From positions 162,501-226,500 of the forward strand of contig CAVMKG010000306.1 of the NCBI GenBank assembly GCA_963682025.1: a DNA stretch of 64,000 nt, written 5' to 3'. How positions within the stretch are numbered: the stretch's first letter is position 1; every line of letters begins with the position of its first letter. The notes under the pieces were generated by a model. It worked only from the letters and a program-made list of their open reading frames with translations. It did no database searches and was not told the DNA's origin. Below, piece by piece: positions 11,800-22,600 of this stretch. The position numbers and the translations under genes were made by a program. The stretch comes from Cordilura impudica (taxonomy: Eukaryota > Arthropoda > Insecta > Diptera > Scathophagidae).

Positions 11800-12975
11800 A
11801 AATAGAAAAGTATTTTAAAAAGCGCCATCTCTGCTATGAACACATGTTAAATTTCGTTTCGATCTGGCAATCCTTCTTGTAGCAACAGGTGTTCAAAACA
11901 GACGCATCCACGATTTTTTTACAACGGAAAAATTAGAAATTCGTGGTGTCATTAATTATTTACATAAGAAAGGTTTATCGGGACAAGATATTTATAATGA
12001 TATGGTGAATGTGCTCTTTTATATGCAACAGTAAAAATTGGGTTGCTGAATCTAAACGTGGTCGTACAAGCATTGAAGATGAACCTCGTAGTGGACGTCC
12101 AAAAACAGCAACAACAACAGAAATCGTAGCCAAAGTGCATGATATGGTATTAGATGATCGATGAGTAAAAGTGCGTGAAATAGCTAATATCATGGGCTTC
12201 TCAGATGATCGAGTCCATTTAATTTTACATGAAGAACTACAGATAAAAAAGCTTTCTGCAAGATGGGTGCAGCATTTGTTAACAATCGACGAAAAACGCA
12301 TAAGAATGAAAATTTCTAAATGGTTTGGATCATTTTAAGAAAAATATAATGGATTTTAGTCGTCGGTTCATAACTGTTGATGAGACATGGATCCACCACT
12401 ATACTCCAGAGACAAAATAACAATCCAATCAATGGACTGAAGTTGGAGGAAGAGCCCCAAAGAAGGCAGAACCAATTCAATCGGCTGGTAATGTTATGGC
12501 AACGGGTGTTTGGGACTTCAAAGGTATTTTATTGGTCGACTATCTGCAAACGGGTAAAACAATAAATTCAGAGTACTATTGCAACACTTGGATCAATTAA
12601 ATGTAAAAATTCGAGAAAACAAAAAAAAATTTTGTTTCATCAAGACAACGCACCAGCGCACAAGAGTGTTTAACAATGGCCAAAATCAACGAATTAAAGT
12701 ACGAGTTGCTTGACCACCCACTTATTCTCCTGATTTAGCTCCCAGTGACTTTCACCTGTTCCCAAATCTATAAAAATTCCTTGCTGGTAAGCGTTTTACC
12801 TCAAATGCAGATGCAATTACAGCTGTAAACCACCATTTTGAAGAACTTGAGGAAAACTATTTTAATCAAGGGACAGAATTTCTGCATAAGCGTTGGACTA
12901 TGTGTATTGAAGTTTCAGGAGATTATATTGAAAAATATAAATATTTTTGGAAACCTAATTATTCTCTTTCATTTC
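11800..12975 (+). pseudogene. mariner transposase, inactivated copy
   Basis: Broken translation across the forward frames gives, in order, an N-terminal helix-turn-helix region (EIRGVINYLHKKGLSGQDIY), the linker GRTSIEDEPRSGRPKT, the catalytic block VDETWIHHYTPETK (12377-12416), GILLVDYLQTGKTINSEYYC, FHQDNAPAHKS (about 12630-12665) and YSPDLAPSD (about 12718-12747). These are the D,D34D signature blocks of mariner elements, closest in feel to the irritans group. Stops interrupt the sequence (for example TGA after VLDDR near 12161, TAA near 12337), and there are frameshifts near 12416 and 12600-12670. The 3' terminal repeat seen in the partial copy at 53805 is missing here, because a LINE fragment begins at about 12976. 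Confidence 0.9.
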
Positions 12976-13220
12976 ATTCGATAATGGCAGTATTAGCAAT
13001 ATGTAAAACTTGATGGGATATATTTTTCTAATAATTACTGCTACTCCGTCCCATCTGGCATTTACCCTATCGCATCTACAGATTTTAAATTCACTGTTTC
13101 TAATAGATAGCTTTGCATTTAGCCCTGTTTCAGATAGTGAGCAAATATGTATGTTATGACTATTTAAAAATTGGAATAACTCCAAATATTTGTTACGAAT
13201 GCCTCTAGCATTCCAAGTTA
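12976..13220 (-). pseudogene. LINE apurinic-type endonuclease N-terminal fragment
   Basis: The minus strand reads ITWNARGIRNKYLELFQFLN, then SHNIHICSLSETGLNAKL and a degenerate RVNARWDGVAVIIRK. This is the start of the EN domain of Jockey-like LINEs (WNARGI, then SETxL, then GGVAI). Only about 80 codons remain. The fragment is sandwiched between the mariner 3' side and a Helitron whose insertion point (A13220) lies just upstream of the WNARG codons. Confidence 0.75.
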
Positions 13221-13590
13221 TCTGTAATATTAATAGGCAAGGCGATTTCTTGTGACCGATGTTTTGTTCTACCGTTTTATCTCGATTTTGACCCAGCGTA
13301 TATTATTTGAAAGGTATTTCTTTTTAGCCGTTTTGCAGACTTATAGATTTTTAGATTTTTGCCTTTATTTTAAGTAAATTACATTTAAAGTTTCTACTAA
13401 CACAAACATAATTATAATTATACATATGCTATGTGTGTTTTATTAAGTTTGTTAGTGTGTTTGTTAATGAATTTGTTATCTTCGTTCACAATAATAATAA
13501 ATCATAAAGTGCTGGTTTGTGAATTGGCTAAGTTGAAAAATAAAGCTGCCTAGAAATTGCACTCGAATTTCGGGTGCTGGAATCTGCTAG
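13221..13590 (+). mobile_element. Non-autonomous Helitron (family A), best-preserved copy
   Basis: The copy starts at A|TCTGTAATATTAATAGGC (13220/13221) and ends at GGAATCTGCTAG|T (13590/13591), the A|TC...CTRR|T structure of Helitrons. The 3' hairpin GCACTCGAATTTCGGGTGC lies 11 nt before CTAG. Length is 370 bp and there is no open frame. The other copies, except the 60.1-kb fragment, are on the opposite strand. Confidence 0.88.
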
Positions 13591-14186
13591 TTATATTAAT
13601 TCCATATAATTCCGTATAATATATTATTTGGCCTAAAGCTGAGAAGGATTCCTTCGGTATAATAAGACCATCGAAGAATTATATATTAATATAAAATGTT
13701 GAGTGCTTAAATCGATTTTGCGTAGGCAATTATATAATAAATGAGAATTTTGTATGAAAAAATTCGTAGGGAAGTTTGTTGGTCAATAACTTAGTACAAG
13801 AGAAATGTGCCATATTTCTCCCTACTAAATTTCAGACAACCATTTCTTTCTTTACCTACTTGGGGTTGCTACAGAACTCATTTCAAGCAAACATTTGCTC
13901 GTTTAGGCAAACATGCATATAATTTAGACAAACTACTACACACATCTGCAGCATTATATAGTCAGCCAGTAACAAAAAAAAAATAAAAATTGGCATTCAA
14001 TGGCAAACTGTGCAAACGAGGCCTTTTTTGTTAATATTTAAATGCAGTTTAGCAGAGAATTTGTACAACAACTTATATATAGTTAGCAAAACATCCAAAT
14101 GGACAATATTCGAGAGCCTTATATAGGCAAATGCCAAAAAAAGAACAGAAGTTCAAAAAAAAAAAAACAAAGGAAATTACATACAC

Positions 14187-14221
<35 letters not shown>

Positions 14222-14225
14222 AAGG
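13591..14225. repeat. Spacer with a (ACAT/AT)n microsatellite
   Basis: No gene is visible from 13591 to 14170. At about 14180-14221 there is an (ACAT)n run followed by (AT)n, directly before the LINE C-terminal fragment. Confidence 0.7.
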
Positions 14226-14507
14226 GTGTCTCGAAATTCCTTTGAGAATCTAATGAATGTTAAAATACTCATACAGCTTCATAAAATAATATATATTAAG
14301 GAGCCGCGTGTCTTGTTTGATCGCCTCACTTCCTTTCAATCTGTGAGGGGTAAAAAAATAGTCTCCTTCTGCTACAGAAGTCTAGTAACCGGATGGCAAT
14401 TTTTTTTTAACGCCATCCATTTTTGGAACCATCTTCCACACAAAATACACACCAGCAACAACGCAACAAGTTTTAGTAACGAGATTAGAAAACATTTCTC
14501 AACCTGA
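14226..14507 (+). pseudogene. LINE ORF2 C-terminal fragment (CR1/L2-like)
   Basis: A 93-codon open frame reads SVRGKKIVSFCYRSLVTGWQ, then FFFNAIHFWNHLPHKIHTSN and a final FSNEIRKHFST. The pattern F..AI..WN.LP..I, ending in F...L..HF, is the C-terminal signature of several Jockey/CR1/L2-group LINEs. No polymerase domain is present. The frame is open to its natural-looking stop at 14505-14507, so it is probably a 5'-truncated insertion. The starting Met is not meaningful. Confidence 0.65.
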
Positions 14508-14533
14508 AATATCAACCTGTCAGTTAATACCTA

Positions 14534-15200
14534 TTTATACCCTATACCACTATGTGGTTTGGGTATTATGACTTTGTGCTGCTGTTTGTAACTACCAAAA
14601 ATATTTGACCTTGACGCATCTTCTATTATACCGATCGAATCAGAATCACTTTTTGAGTCGATTTAACAATGTCCGTCCGTCCGTCTGTGTGTCCATGTAA
14701 ACCTTGTAATCAAACTACACTTCGCAAATATTAATATATTTTGATGAAATTTGGTATATAAACTTTCATCGAACATGGAATGAACGCTATTGAAATTGGT
14801 GAGAATCGGTCCATTTTCAGACATATCCCCATTCAAATGAGCCCTATTAAATCGACATAAATTGCCATAAGATCCAAATTGTCATATAGATCTTACTCAT
14901 ATTGGGTTTGTATACGTTTATTATATCCATTAATGAGTAGTCCAAAAATGATCCTTATGGGACAACTCTTAGTCATAGGCCCCATAGAGAGCTGCTTCCC
15001 GATCTTTACTTAAATCTCTCAAAAAACAAAAATATTGCACTGATTCTTCTCAAATTTTGTTTGTATATATTTTTGCAAAATACAAGAGACTTTACCAAAC
15101 ATGGTCAGGATCGGTCCATTTTTGGGCCTAGTCCCCATATAGATACAGCATCCGATATGAACTTTTTCATATCTAGACCGACTATAATTTTCTTAATTGG
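14534..15200 (+). mobile_element. DINE-1/INE-1-like element (family C), copy 1
   Basis: The segment begins TTATACCCTATACCACTATG, carries a GTCCGTCCGTCTGTGTGTCC microsatellite (about 14671-14693) and ends CTAGACCGACTATAATTTTC. A fuller copy is at 50275-51029. The GTCY microsatellite plus inverted TATACCC-type subterminal motifs are hallmarks of DINE-1/INE-1 Helentron derivatives in flies. This copy lacks about 90 bp near the 3' end that the second copy keeps, including half of the terminal palindrome. Small open frames inside are meaningless. Confidence 0.75.
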
Positions 15201-15294
15201 TTATATATCATTTTATTTATAATTTTTTTTTTTTTTGTTTTCTTCTTTTTTCTCTCTGTTTAATGTTATTCCATTTATGTATTACTAGCAGATT

Positions 15295-15505
15295 CCAGCA
15301 CTCGAAATTCAGGTGCATATTCTAGGAAATTTTATGTTTTCATTTAAAAAAGACCCCAAAGGTATGCTTCACAATTCAACTCATTTTAAATGAAGAAAAC
15401 AAAACATAGCATTGCATAATTTTAGGTATGTGTTAGTAGCAACTTTAAATGATCATAACTCCAAAAAAATATTCCAGACGATGAAAATCTGGAAATCTGG
15501 GTAAC
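15295..15505 (-). mobile_element. Helitron family A fragment
   Basis: On the minus strand the right end is intact (GGAATCTGCTAG|T with a hairpin CTGAATTTCGAGTGC). Similarity fades after about 15505, where AAAATCTGGAAATCTGGGTA replaces the usual sequence. The 5' half is missing. Confidence 0.7.
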
Positions 15506-15574
15506 GGCAGGACATTTTAGTGTAAAAAACATTTAGTTTTAGTCTTTTTCTTCAAATAGAAAACGACTTTAAAG

Positions 15575-15805
15575 TCATGTGACGTGTGTGACTATTTTGT
15601 AAGGAAAATTTTCAGGTTGAACCGCAAATTAAATTTTTTCTATATTATATTGATATATAATACTTATTTTAATTTAAATGGGTAATAAATACTACAAATA
15701 ATTTCTATTAATCACTGTTTTATTATTTCAAGTCATGCATATTTAATTAAAAAATAAAAATGCTTGTGACGTGTGTGACTTCAATTGTGACGTGTGTGAC
15801 ACGTG
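15575..15805. repeat. Short repeated motif GTGACGTGTGTGAC
   Basis: The 14-mer GTGACGTGTGTGAC occurs at about 15578-15591, 15766-15779 and 15786-15799, the last continuing ACGTG. The contained TGACGTG is CREB/ATF- or bHLH-like, but three copies in an AT-rich stretch may also be a degraded minisatellite. No gene lies next to it. Confidence 0.55.
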
Positions 15806-15889
15806 CAAATAGTTAAAAAATTATTTATTATGAAACTTGGGCAATGGGAAAAACTTACAAATTAATTGAATACGAATATTGTAATTTAT

Positions 15890-16390
15890 AGTTTCCCAAA
15901 GTAAAATTGTCCATGTGAAGTAGCTTGAATCGGAGGATCAAGTTTTCCAATTACATTACCAAATGTTTAGTTGGCAATGTCACGGTTTCTTGGCCATTTC
16001 CAGTACTTTCCAGATTTAATCATACAAGAAACTTAAATTTCTTCTGTTTTTACAGTTATCACTTCACCAGGATACTTTTCTGCGTCATAAGTAACAAGAA
16101 TCTCCTTGACTGTGGGTTTCACATTCACTAATCAAAATATCACAGTTATTACTTGGCGCTGACTTGAGAAGTTTAATATTTCCTTCAGAGGAACATTCAA
16201 TTACATGGACCTGTTTGATGCCTGTTACCTGAGGTACTTCTTCATTCCATAGTGACATTGAAATTGCCTTTTCAGTAATTTTTGCTTTCGATATAAAAAA
16301 TACCAGAGTCTTTGGCATTAGTTCCGCAGCTACGTTGATACAATCTTGTGCACTCTGAACTACAATTTCTTTATCACAGCAACTCATAAC
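15890..16390 (-). pseudogene. Degenerate transposase or transposon-protein C-terminus
   Basis: A 100-codon frame (16085-16387) starts MSCCDKEIVVQSAQD and includes VPQVTGIKQVHVIECSSEGN. Past its stop, in other frames, the minus strand reads VTYDAEKYPGEVITVKTEEI, then SCMIKSGKYWKWP and a proline-rich end (LDPPIQATSHGQFYF). The pattern YD...YPGEV, then M.KSG.YWKWP, then PP, is known to me from C-terminal domains of uncharacterised insect transposon-derived proteins. I cannot name the family. The coding sequence is interrupted by at least two stops, so it is a remnant. Confidence 0.45.
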
Positions 16391-16626
16391 CCAAATTCAA
16401 ATTCAATTAATCAGTGTTGCCAGAATTTGAAATTGTAAAGGGCAAAAAAAGATCCTAAAACGTACTGGAGTCAAAAAAAAAAGATGTACATTTTTTTTTC
16501 GAATTTAGTTACCTTTAGTTACCTTTTGAAAAATTAAATACTTATTAATAACTTCTTTGGTTTTTAAATCGAAAAATTAATATAAAACATAAATTTCGAC
16601 TTATATTTTTTAAATTTTAATTAAAA

Positions 16627-16965
16627 CTAGCAGATTCCAGCTCTCGAAATTCGAGTGCAAATTCTAGGAAATTTTATTTTTTTCATTAAATAAAGACCCT
16701 AAAGGTATGCTAATCAATTATAGCCAATTCACAAATCAATACAAAAAAAAACAAACTCATTTTGTAAATTTATTAATTTATTGAGCTAATAAGGCCTAAA
16801 GTGGTCAGTGTAAATAAAACAACGTTTCTTTACATATTTTCCGACGTTTCGTCTATATTTGTGCTTTACAAGCACATTAACAAATTTAATAAACACACAT
16901 ATAGCATTGTATAATTCTATGTATGTGTTAGTAGCAACTTTAAATGCAATTTACTCAAAATAAAG
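16627..16965 (-). mobile_element. Helitron family A copy with internal insert, truncated by a LINE
   Basis: The minus-strand 3' end CTAG|T and hairpin region (CACTCGAATTTCGAGAGC) are present. At about 16757-16866 an unrelated stretch (TATTGAGCTAATAAGGCC to TGTGCTTTACAAG) interrupts the usual CTCATTAACAAATTTAATAA. The copy stops at about 16965, where LINE coding sequence begins. The remaining 5' part (AAATCTGTAAATCTG onward) is not found after the LINE, so the junction is not a clean insertion. Confidence 0.7.
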
Positions 16966-19612
16966 AAGAAGATTGGAACGGCAAAATGCGATTCTTGGAA
17001 AAAATTCTGTGATAACATAGAGGACGTTTCCGAGGCATCCAGGCTGCGAAAGGTTCTGGCTTCTACCCCTCACACATTAGGCTATTTGAAGGATCCAGTG
17101 GGGATGTGGACCACCTCCAGTGGAGAATCACTTAGCTTGCTACTGAACACCCATTTTCCGGGCAATTCTCATACGTCACTACAGGCGTTGGAATACTCTG
17201 ACGCTAGCACGGCGGACATTGCTTCGGAGATAGTTAATGTACCAACATTGACCTGGGCGATTAAAAGCTTACAAATCTCCGGGACCTCACGGTATCATTC
17301 CAGCTGAATTGCAGCATGTGTCGGACTACATTTCCCCTTGGCTATGCAGTCTTTTCACTTGCTGCATAAACACAGCGTATATTCCTTTGAAATGGAGGGA
17401 GATAAGAGTGGTGTTCATTCCAAAAGCTCTCCCAAAGGATTTCAGACCAATAAGCCTATCATCGTTCCTATTGAAGACAGTGGAGCGTATGATAGACTCT
17501 TACTTACGTAGAATTATTGACACTAAACTGCTATCAACGAGGCAACATGCCTACAGCAAGGGAAGGTCAACTGAAACAGCTCTACACGAGCTTGTAGGTA
17601 CCATCGAGAAATCGCTCTCGGCAGGAGAATACACTATGACAGCCTTTTTGGATATAGAAGGGGCTTTTAGCAACATCACACCGGACTCGATAATAGCGGC
17701 ACTATCTAGTCTAGGAGTGAATTCTGTGATCATCTCATTGATTGGTAATCTGCTTGTCAACAGGCGGATAACGTCTAAATTGGGAACGTCGGAAATATCA
17801 CGATCTGTGAACAGGGGAACGCCACAAGGTAGCGTTCTATCACTACTTCTCTGGAACTTGGCGCTAAACCCAGTGCTAGTATCGTTGGAGGGGCAAGGCT
17901 GCAGCGTAGTCGCATATGCTGACGACGTGGCCATGGCCGTAAATGGGAAGTTTCTATCTACAATTAGAGATATCCTGCAACGGGCTCTCACAGAACTATC
18001 TATCTGGGCAAGGGGTTGCGGTCTGGGGGTTAATCCGACCAAAACGGAACTTGTTCTTTTCACTAGGAAGTATAAGATCCGTACCTTCGATGCCATTTCT
18101 CTCAACGGCACTGAAATCGTCTTCTCTGATGGAGCCAAGTATCTTGGCGTATTCCTGGACAGGAAGCTGAACTTCAGACGGAATTTGGAGGAGCGGGTGA
18201 AGAAGGCGACCATAGCTTTATACTCCTGTAAGAAGGCCGTTGGTAAGCGATGGGGCTTTAGTCCGAAAATTGCTCACTGGATCTATACAGCGGTGGTCCG
18301 TCCAATACTCCTGTACGGAGTCATTGTCTGGTGGCCTGCTTTGGAGTAGGCCACCAATAACAACCTTCTCGCAGAGAATGGCTTCCATGTGCATCACTGG
18401 AGCCCTTCGTACTACACCTTCGGATGCCTTGAACATCCTATTACACCTAATACCACTGGATATATTAGGGAAGCAGTCGGCGGCCTCATCGGCCATTCGA
18501 TTAAGAAGCACACTACAATGGCGGGGTTACAATTGTGGCCACGGGGTGATCCTGAATGACAGGAATTACACTGGATTACACTACTCCAAGGAGCGTATTT
18601 GAACGTCACTACTGTACACTAATACCGACCAGGGAATCTTGGTCTGGGAGGACACCAGGCAGTAGGCGTTCCGTAAATTTCTATACTGACGGATCGAAAT
18701 TGTGCGGTCAGGTTGGTTTTGGAGTCCATTCAGGGGAGCTTGGACTAAATCTGGCTCGAAGGTTACCAGACCACTGCAGCGTATATCAGGCAGAGGTACT
18801 GGCAATAAAGGAGGTTGCTGAATGGTTGGGTCAGAATATTCTGTCTACGACCGCAGTCAGCATCTATTCTGATAGTCAAGCCGCGGTAAAATCCATGCGA
18901 TCAAAGTTCCTGAAAACGAGAACCGCCCTTAGCTGCCGCACGTCCTTAAATGAGATGGCCAATTAGTTCGACATCAGGCTCATATGGGTCCCAGAGCACA
19001 GGAACATACCAGGAAACTGCAAAGCGGATGAGCTGGCAAGACAGGGTACTTCCTTACACGTTCCAGCGGATTTGGAATGTGTTGGTACACCCCTGGAATC
19101 GTGAAGCTTGAACTTCGGCTTCGCACCGCTGGCATAACGAATAACAGATGGGCTAATGGATTAACATGTAGGATCACAAGACAAATCTGGCCTGCTCTGA
19201 ATCGAAAGCGCACAAATGCGCTATTATCACTCCCCCGTGGGGAGATCTGTTGTTACTGGGCACTGCCTTATAGGGAGACACGCTGAGCGCCTTAAGGTCT
19301 CGTCAAATGATTTCTGTCGTAGCTGCTTGGATGTGGAGGAGGTAGAGAGCGTAGAACACTTCCTCTACCACTGCCCGGCGCTATCCAGAACAAGACTACG
19401 GACATTGGGATCGCCGTTTCTTCACGATCTCTCTGACCTCTCAAACGTGGAAATTTCACATCTTAGGGGCTTCATCAGAAGCTCGAACTGGTTCTTCGGT
19501 GGGGAATGAGGGGAACACCCATTCGTCCCGTGGTATCACAACGGACCACAGAGTCTAAGTGTGCTGGTCCTTGGATCAGCAGCCACTTCCAACCTAACCA
19601 ACCTAACCTAAG
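16966..19612 (+). pseudogene. LOA-like LINE, 5'-truncated and frameshifted (RT and RNase H)
   Basis: Order of domains: the linker before RT (17086-17307), reverse transcriptase (17309-18349, 346 codons), the RT tail (to about 18600), RNase H (18556 to about 19060) and a C-terminal zinc-knuckle-like segment (19216-19509). RT motifs are KDFRPISLSSFLLKTVERMI, TAFLDIEGAFSN, RGTPQGSVLS and the catalytic VVAYADDVAMAV. RNase H shows NFYTDGSKL, YQAEVLAIKE, YSDSQAA and ADELARQGT. The C-terminus has CRSCLDVEEVESVEHFLYHC. The 3' end carries AACCTAACCAACCTAACCTA. Breaks: a frameshift near 17307, another near 18346, a stop at 18964-18966 inside RNase H, and frameshifts near 19100 and 19210. The EN domain is absent. 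RNase H plus the RT wording fits the LOA clade (alternatives: I or R1 group). Composition is clearly more GC-rich than the neighbours, suggesting fairly recent arrival. Confidence 0.9.
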
Positions 19613-20316
19613 TGTAACAGCACCCATTTTTCATTTTCAGACCTTCTTTTATACGTTTTACAGAACATAACAACTCGGATTTTATTCTGTTCAAAGTTTA
19701 CTTTTAACTAAAGCCATTAAACTAAACAAACGTTCAACTTCGGCTTTTGAGAAAGACAAAACTAATAAAGACAATACAAATATCCTTTAAATGGATTTTC
19801 GTCAATAGAATTTTTGTTAACTTCAATCCATAAAGAGGTTGTATTCAGTGTTGTATCCCAATATTGTTGTGTGATATAACTACATTGGATTTGAATTTTT
19901 TCTGTTTGAGATGATCTAAATATAAACTCTTCTAATATATGGGTTATCGGTTCTTTACCCGGTTTAATATGTTTTGTGCATTTTTTAAGACAATAATATT
20001 TTTTGGCAATCGACTTTTTAATTCATTAAAAGCTGGTGTTGGTGTTCACATTCTTCTATTTCAAAATGTTTTATTATATTTATTTGTTGAAAGAAACGAG
20101 CAGAAAACATATCAATGCCATTAAAATTAAAATTGTATATTCAAAAGTAATGAAAGAGATGCTAAAAGCAACTTTTTATTAATAAAAAATGCTAAGTTAC
20201 CATCTAGCATATTTTCATAAATTTTGGATGCTCAACGACAAAAAAAAGTTGCTACTAAAATGCTAAAATGGCAACACTGCAATTCATCGTTATTTTCAAT
20301 TACCATTTTATATAAA
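19613..20316. other. AT-rich stretch, nothing recognised
   Basis: No conserved protein and no copy of the window's repeat families. The 61-codon frame at 19939-20124 has no domain. Confidence 0.5.
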
Positions 20317-20668
20317 CTAGCACATTCCAGCGCTCGAAATTCGACTGCAATTTCTAGGCAGCTTTATTTTTTGACTTAGCCAATTCACAAACCAACACTT
20401 TTATGGTTTATTATTGTGAATGAAGATAACAAGCTCTTTAACAAATTTAATAAAACACACATAGCATATGTCTAATTTTATGTATGGGTTAGTAACAATT
20501 TAAAATGCAATTTACTCAAAATAAAGGCAAAAATTTTAAAATCTGTAAATCTGCAAAACTGCTAAAAAGAAATACCTTTCAAATAATATACGTTTGGTTA
20601 AAATCGAGACAAAACGGTAGAACAAATCATCGGTCACAAGTAATGGCCTTGCCTATTAATATTATTGA
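20317..20668 (-). mobile_element. Non-autonomous Helitron (family A)
   Basis: The minus strand begins A|TCAATAATATTAATAGGC and ends GGAATGTGCTAG|T, with the hairpin GCAGTCGAATTTCGAGCGC. Length is 352 bp. It abuts the transposase remnant that begins at about 20685. The 60-codon frame within is not a gene. Confidence 0.85.
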
Positions 20669-20684
20669 TGTGGCTGAATTTCGT

Positions 20685-20962
20685 TGATGCAGCGCTGATT
20701 TTTCTCTTTCATTACTCGGATTGTTCTGGGCTTACAGGCAAAAAACATTTGACTTCAAATAACTCCATAAAATTATCTCCAATGATATTAAAACACACGA
20801 TCCAGGGTTTGATCACCAAAGCGAGAGACTACATGGCCAGTATATGTCTCATGCATTAACTGAATCATTTCACCGGCTGTATCGATTGTGACAACGTCCT
20901 GCTGAAATTAGATGTCGTACACAACAATATCATCCAATAGAGACAGAAGAAACTCATATCGC
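20685..20962 (-). pseudogene. Tc1/mariner-superfamily transposase remnant
   Basis: The minus strand reads DIVVYDI, stop, FQQDVVTIDTAGEMIQLMHE, then TYTGHVVSRFGDQ. After a frameshift come FYGVI, a stop, and KPRTIRVMKEKNQRCINEIQ. The family pattern is WFQQDGATCHTA, HE.F..R.ISR.GD, DYFLWGY and KP.T...L..NI...I..I.P. It is a different lineage from the D34D mariner at 11.8 kb. The Trp before FQQD is a stop, and the DYFLWG block is broken. Only the middle and C-terminal third remain. Confidence 0.7.
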
Positions 20963-22600
20963 AAAATCGAGCACCAGTAATAGTCACTTCATTTTCGAGG
21001 AAGTATGATCTCTAGTCCAAAATCCGCACCGTTGTGCATATATTTTTTTTCTTTACAAGCCCATATGGTTTCTCTAAAACCCAAATGTGGCAATTTTGAT
21101 GATTTTATTCGCAAAGTCAGCTTCCATTTTCAAAATATTTTTCAACAATGAAAAACTTTTGTTTTATCCAGCATTAACTCATTTTTACTAATCTTAAAGT
21201 GTTAGTTGTCAAACTTTTACTATGCTGAACTCTCACTTTACTAAACCAATGGCGGCAAATTCAAATATTATGAGAATTTTGGGACACGCTTTAGTTATGT
21301 ATATATAACACGTACATACATATGAAGATGAATGTATTTGTTCTATTTACTTTAGTATTTTATTTACATTAAATCTACATTAAGGAAAGGGGATTATAAA
21401 AAATTTCACATTTAATTTTAGCACTTTGAAAACTTTATTTTTCCAAGAAGTTTTAAGATGAACAAAAACAACAACAACAACAATGACACAATAGGTATAA
21501 TATATAAAAGAAAAAGGAAATCTTTAAGAATATATGTATATCTACAAAATATTAAAGACAAGTCTTTCAGAACTTTCGATATAAAGCCGTATTTTTAATC
21601 TTTATTATTTAACAGTTGGGTTAGAAAAATTAATCATGAGCCAGATTAATTTCTTATTTAATCAATAATTTTTAATGCAGGTATGTGAGAGAAATCAAAG
21701 CATTTGAAACGCTAACCGATGTTGCACTATATTTAGTTTCTTTTTTTATTATTATCATTATTATCCAAGCTGAAGTCTGTGTTATGTTGCTTGACTTTCG
21801 GATTTGTTTCCATTGATCCGATGGAACTTAAAAACTACACAAAAAATATTACACGCAACTGAATAATTTATGAACTTTAAAACTATTTAGAAAACTAAAA
21901 TCAAGACAAAACTATTTTTAAACTTTTTCTTTTAACTCATACTCTCTGTCTGTCTGTCCTTCTATCTGTCTGTCTGTCTATCATGGGGCAACCCCATTCC
22001 CCCTCACCCAATTGATCTGAAACTTGGCCCATAGTCTCATTGTACTTGCAGATTAATTTTGGGATAGTCATGCAAAATCACGCACAGTCACGGAGAGATT
22101 CAACACTCGCATGCATAAGGAAAGAAAGAGTTTTAACAAAAACTTTGTTTTTATGGGTTAGATTATTATGTACATATATAATCGGGAATTTGTTAGTAAT
22201 TAATTAATATTAATTTCACGATATAACTCAAGTTCTATTTGCTTAAGAAATAGATCGAAAACAACCAACTATTTGGCCAAAAATAAGATTTAAACAAGTA
22301 AAAAGATGCCATGGAATCCAAGAGAGTGTCTTTGCTGAAGCAATAACTGGATATAAAAAATAAAATTTAACAAAATTGTGGTGGTTCTTAATTTGTTTCA
22401 TGCAGATATGAAAAAAACTCGTATTTGACAACACTTTTTTATTGGGGACTACGGAAAAAAAATTTTTATAAATCAAGTCAAGGTTGGGAATTACCTTTAT
22501 ATTGGGACTATGACCAAATATAGCCCAACATGGTTTATTTTTGGACTGCTGATTAGTGGGTATAATATATATACATTACGGTGACAGCCATTTGTTTTTT
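20963..22600. other. AT-rich stretch with a GTCY-type repeat remnant
   Basis: No gene is visible. At about 21945-22100 a GTCTGTCTGTCC/TCTGTCTGTCTGTC tract is followed by CCCAATTGATCTGAAACTTG. This is the layout of DINE-type elements (family C-like), though the ends are not found. A (CAA)n run is at 21468-21483. Confidence 0.5.

Noticed and set aside
11821..11836. A second CTCF-like word (GCGCCATCTCTGCT, inverse)
   Set aside because: It lacks several consensus bases and lies in the mariner 5' region, so it is part of a transposon.
17551..18213. A 220-codon minus-strand frame opposite the LOA RT
   Set aside because: Shadow of the RT coding frame; no domain of its own.
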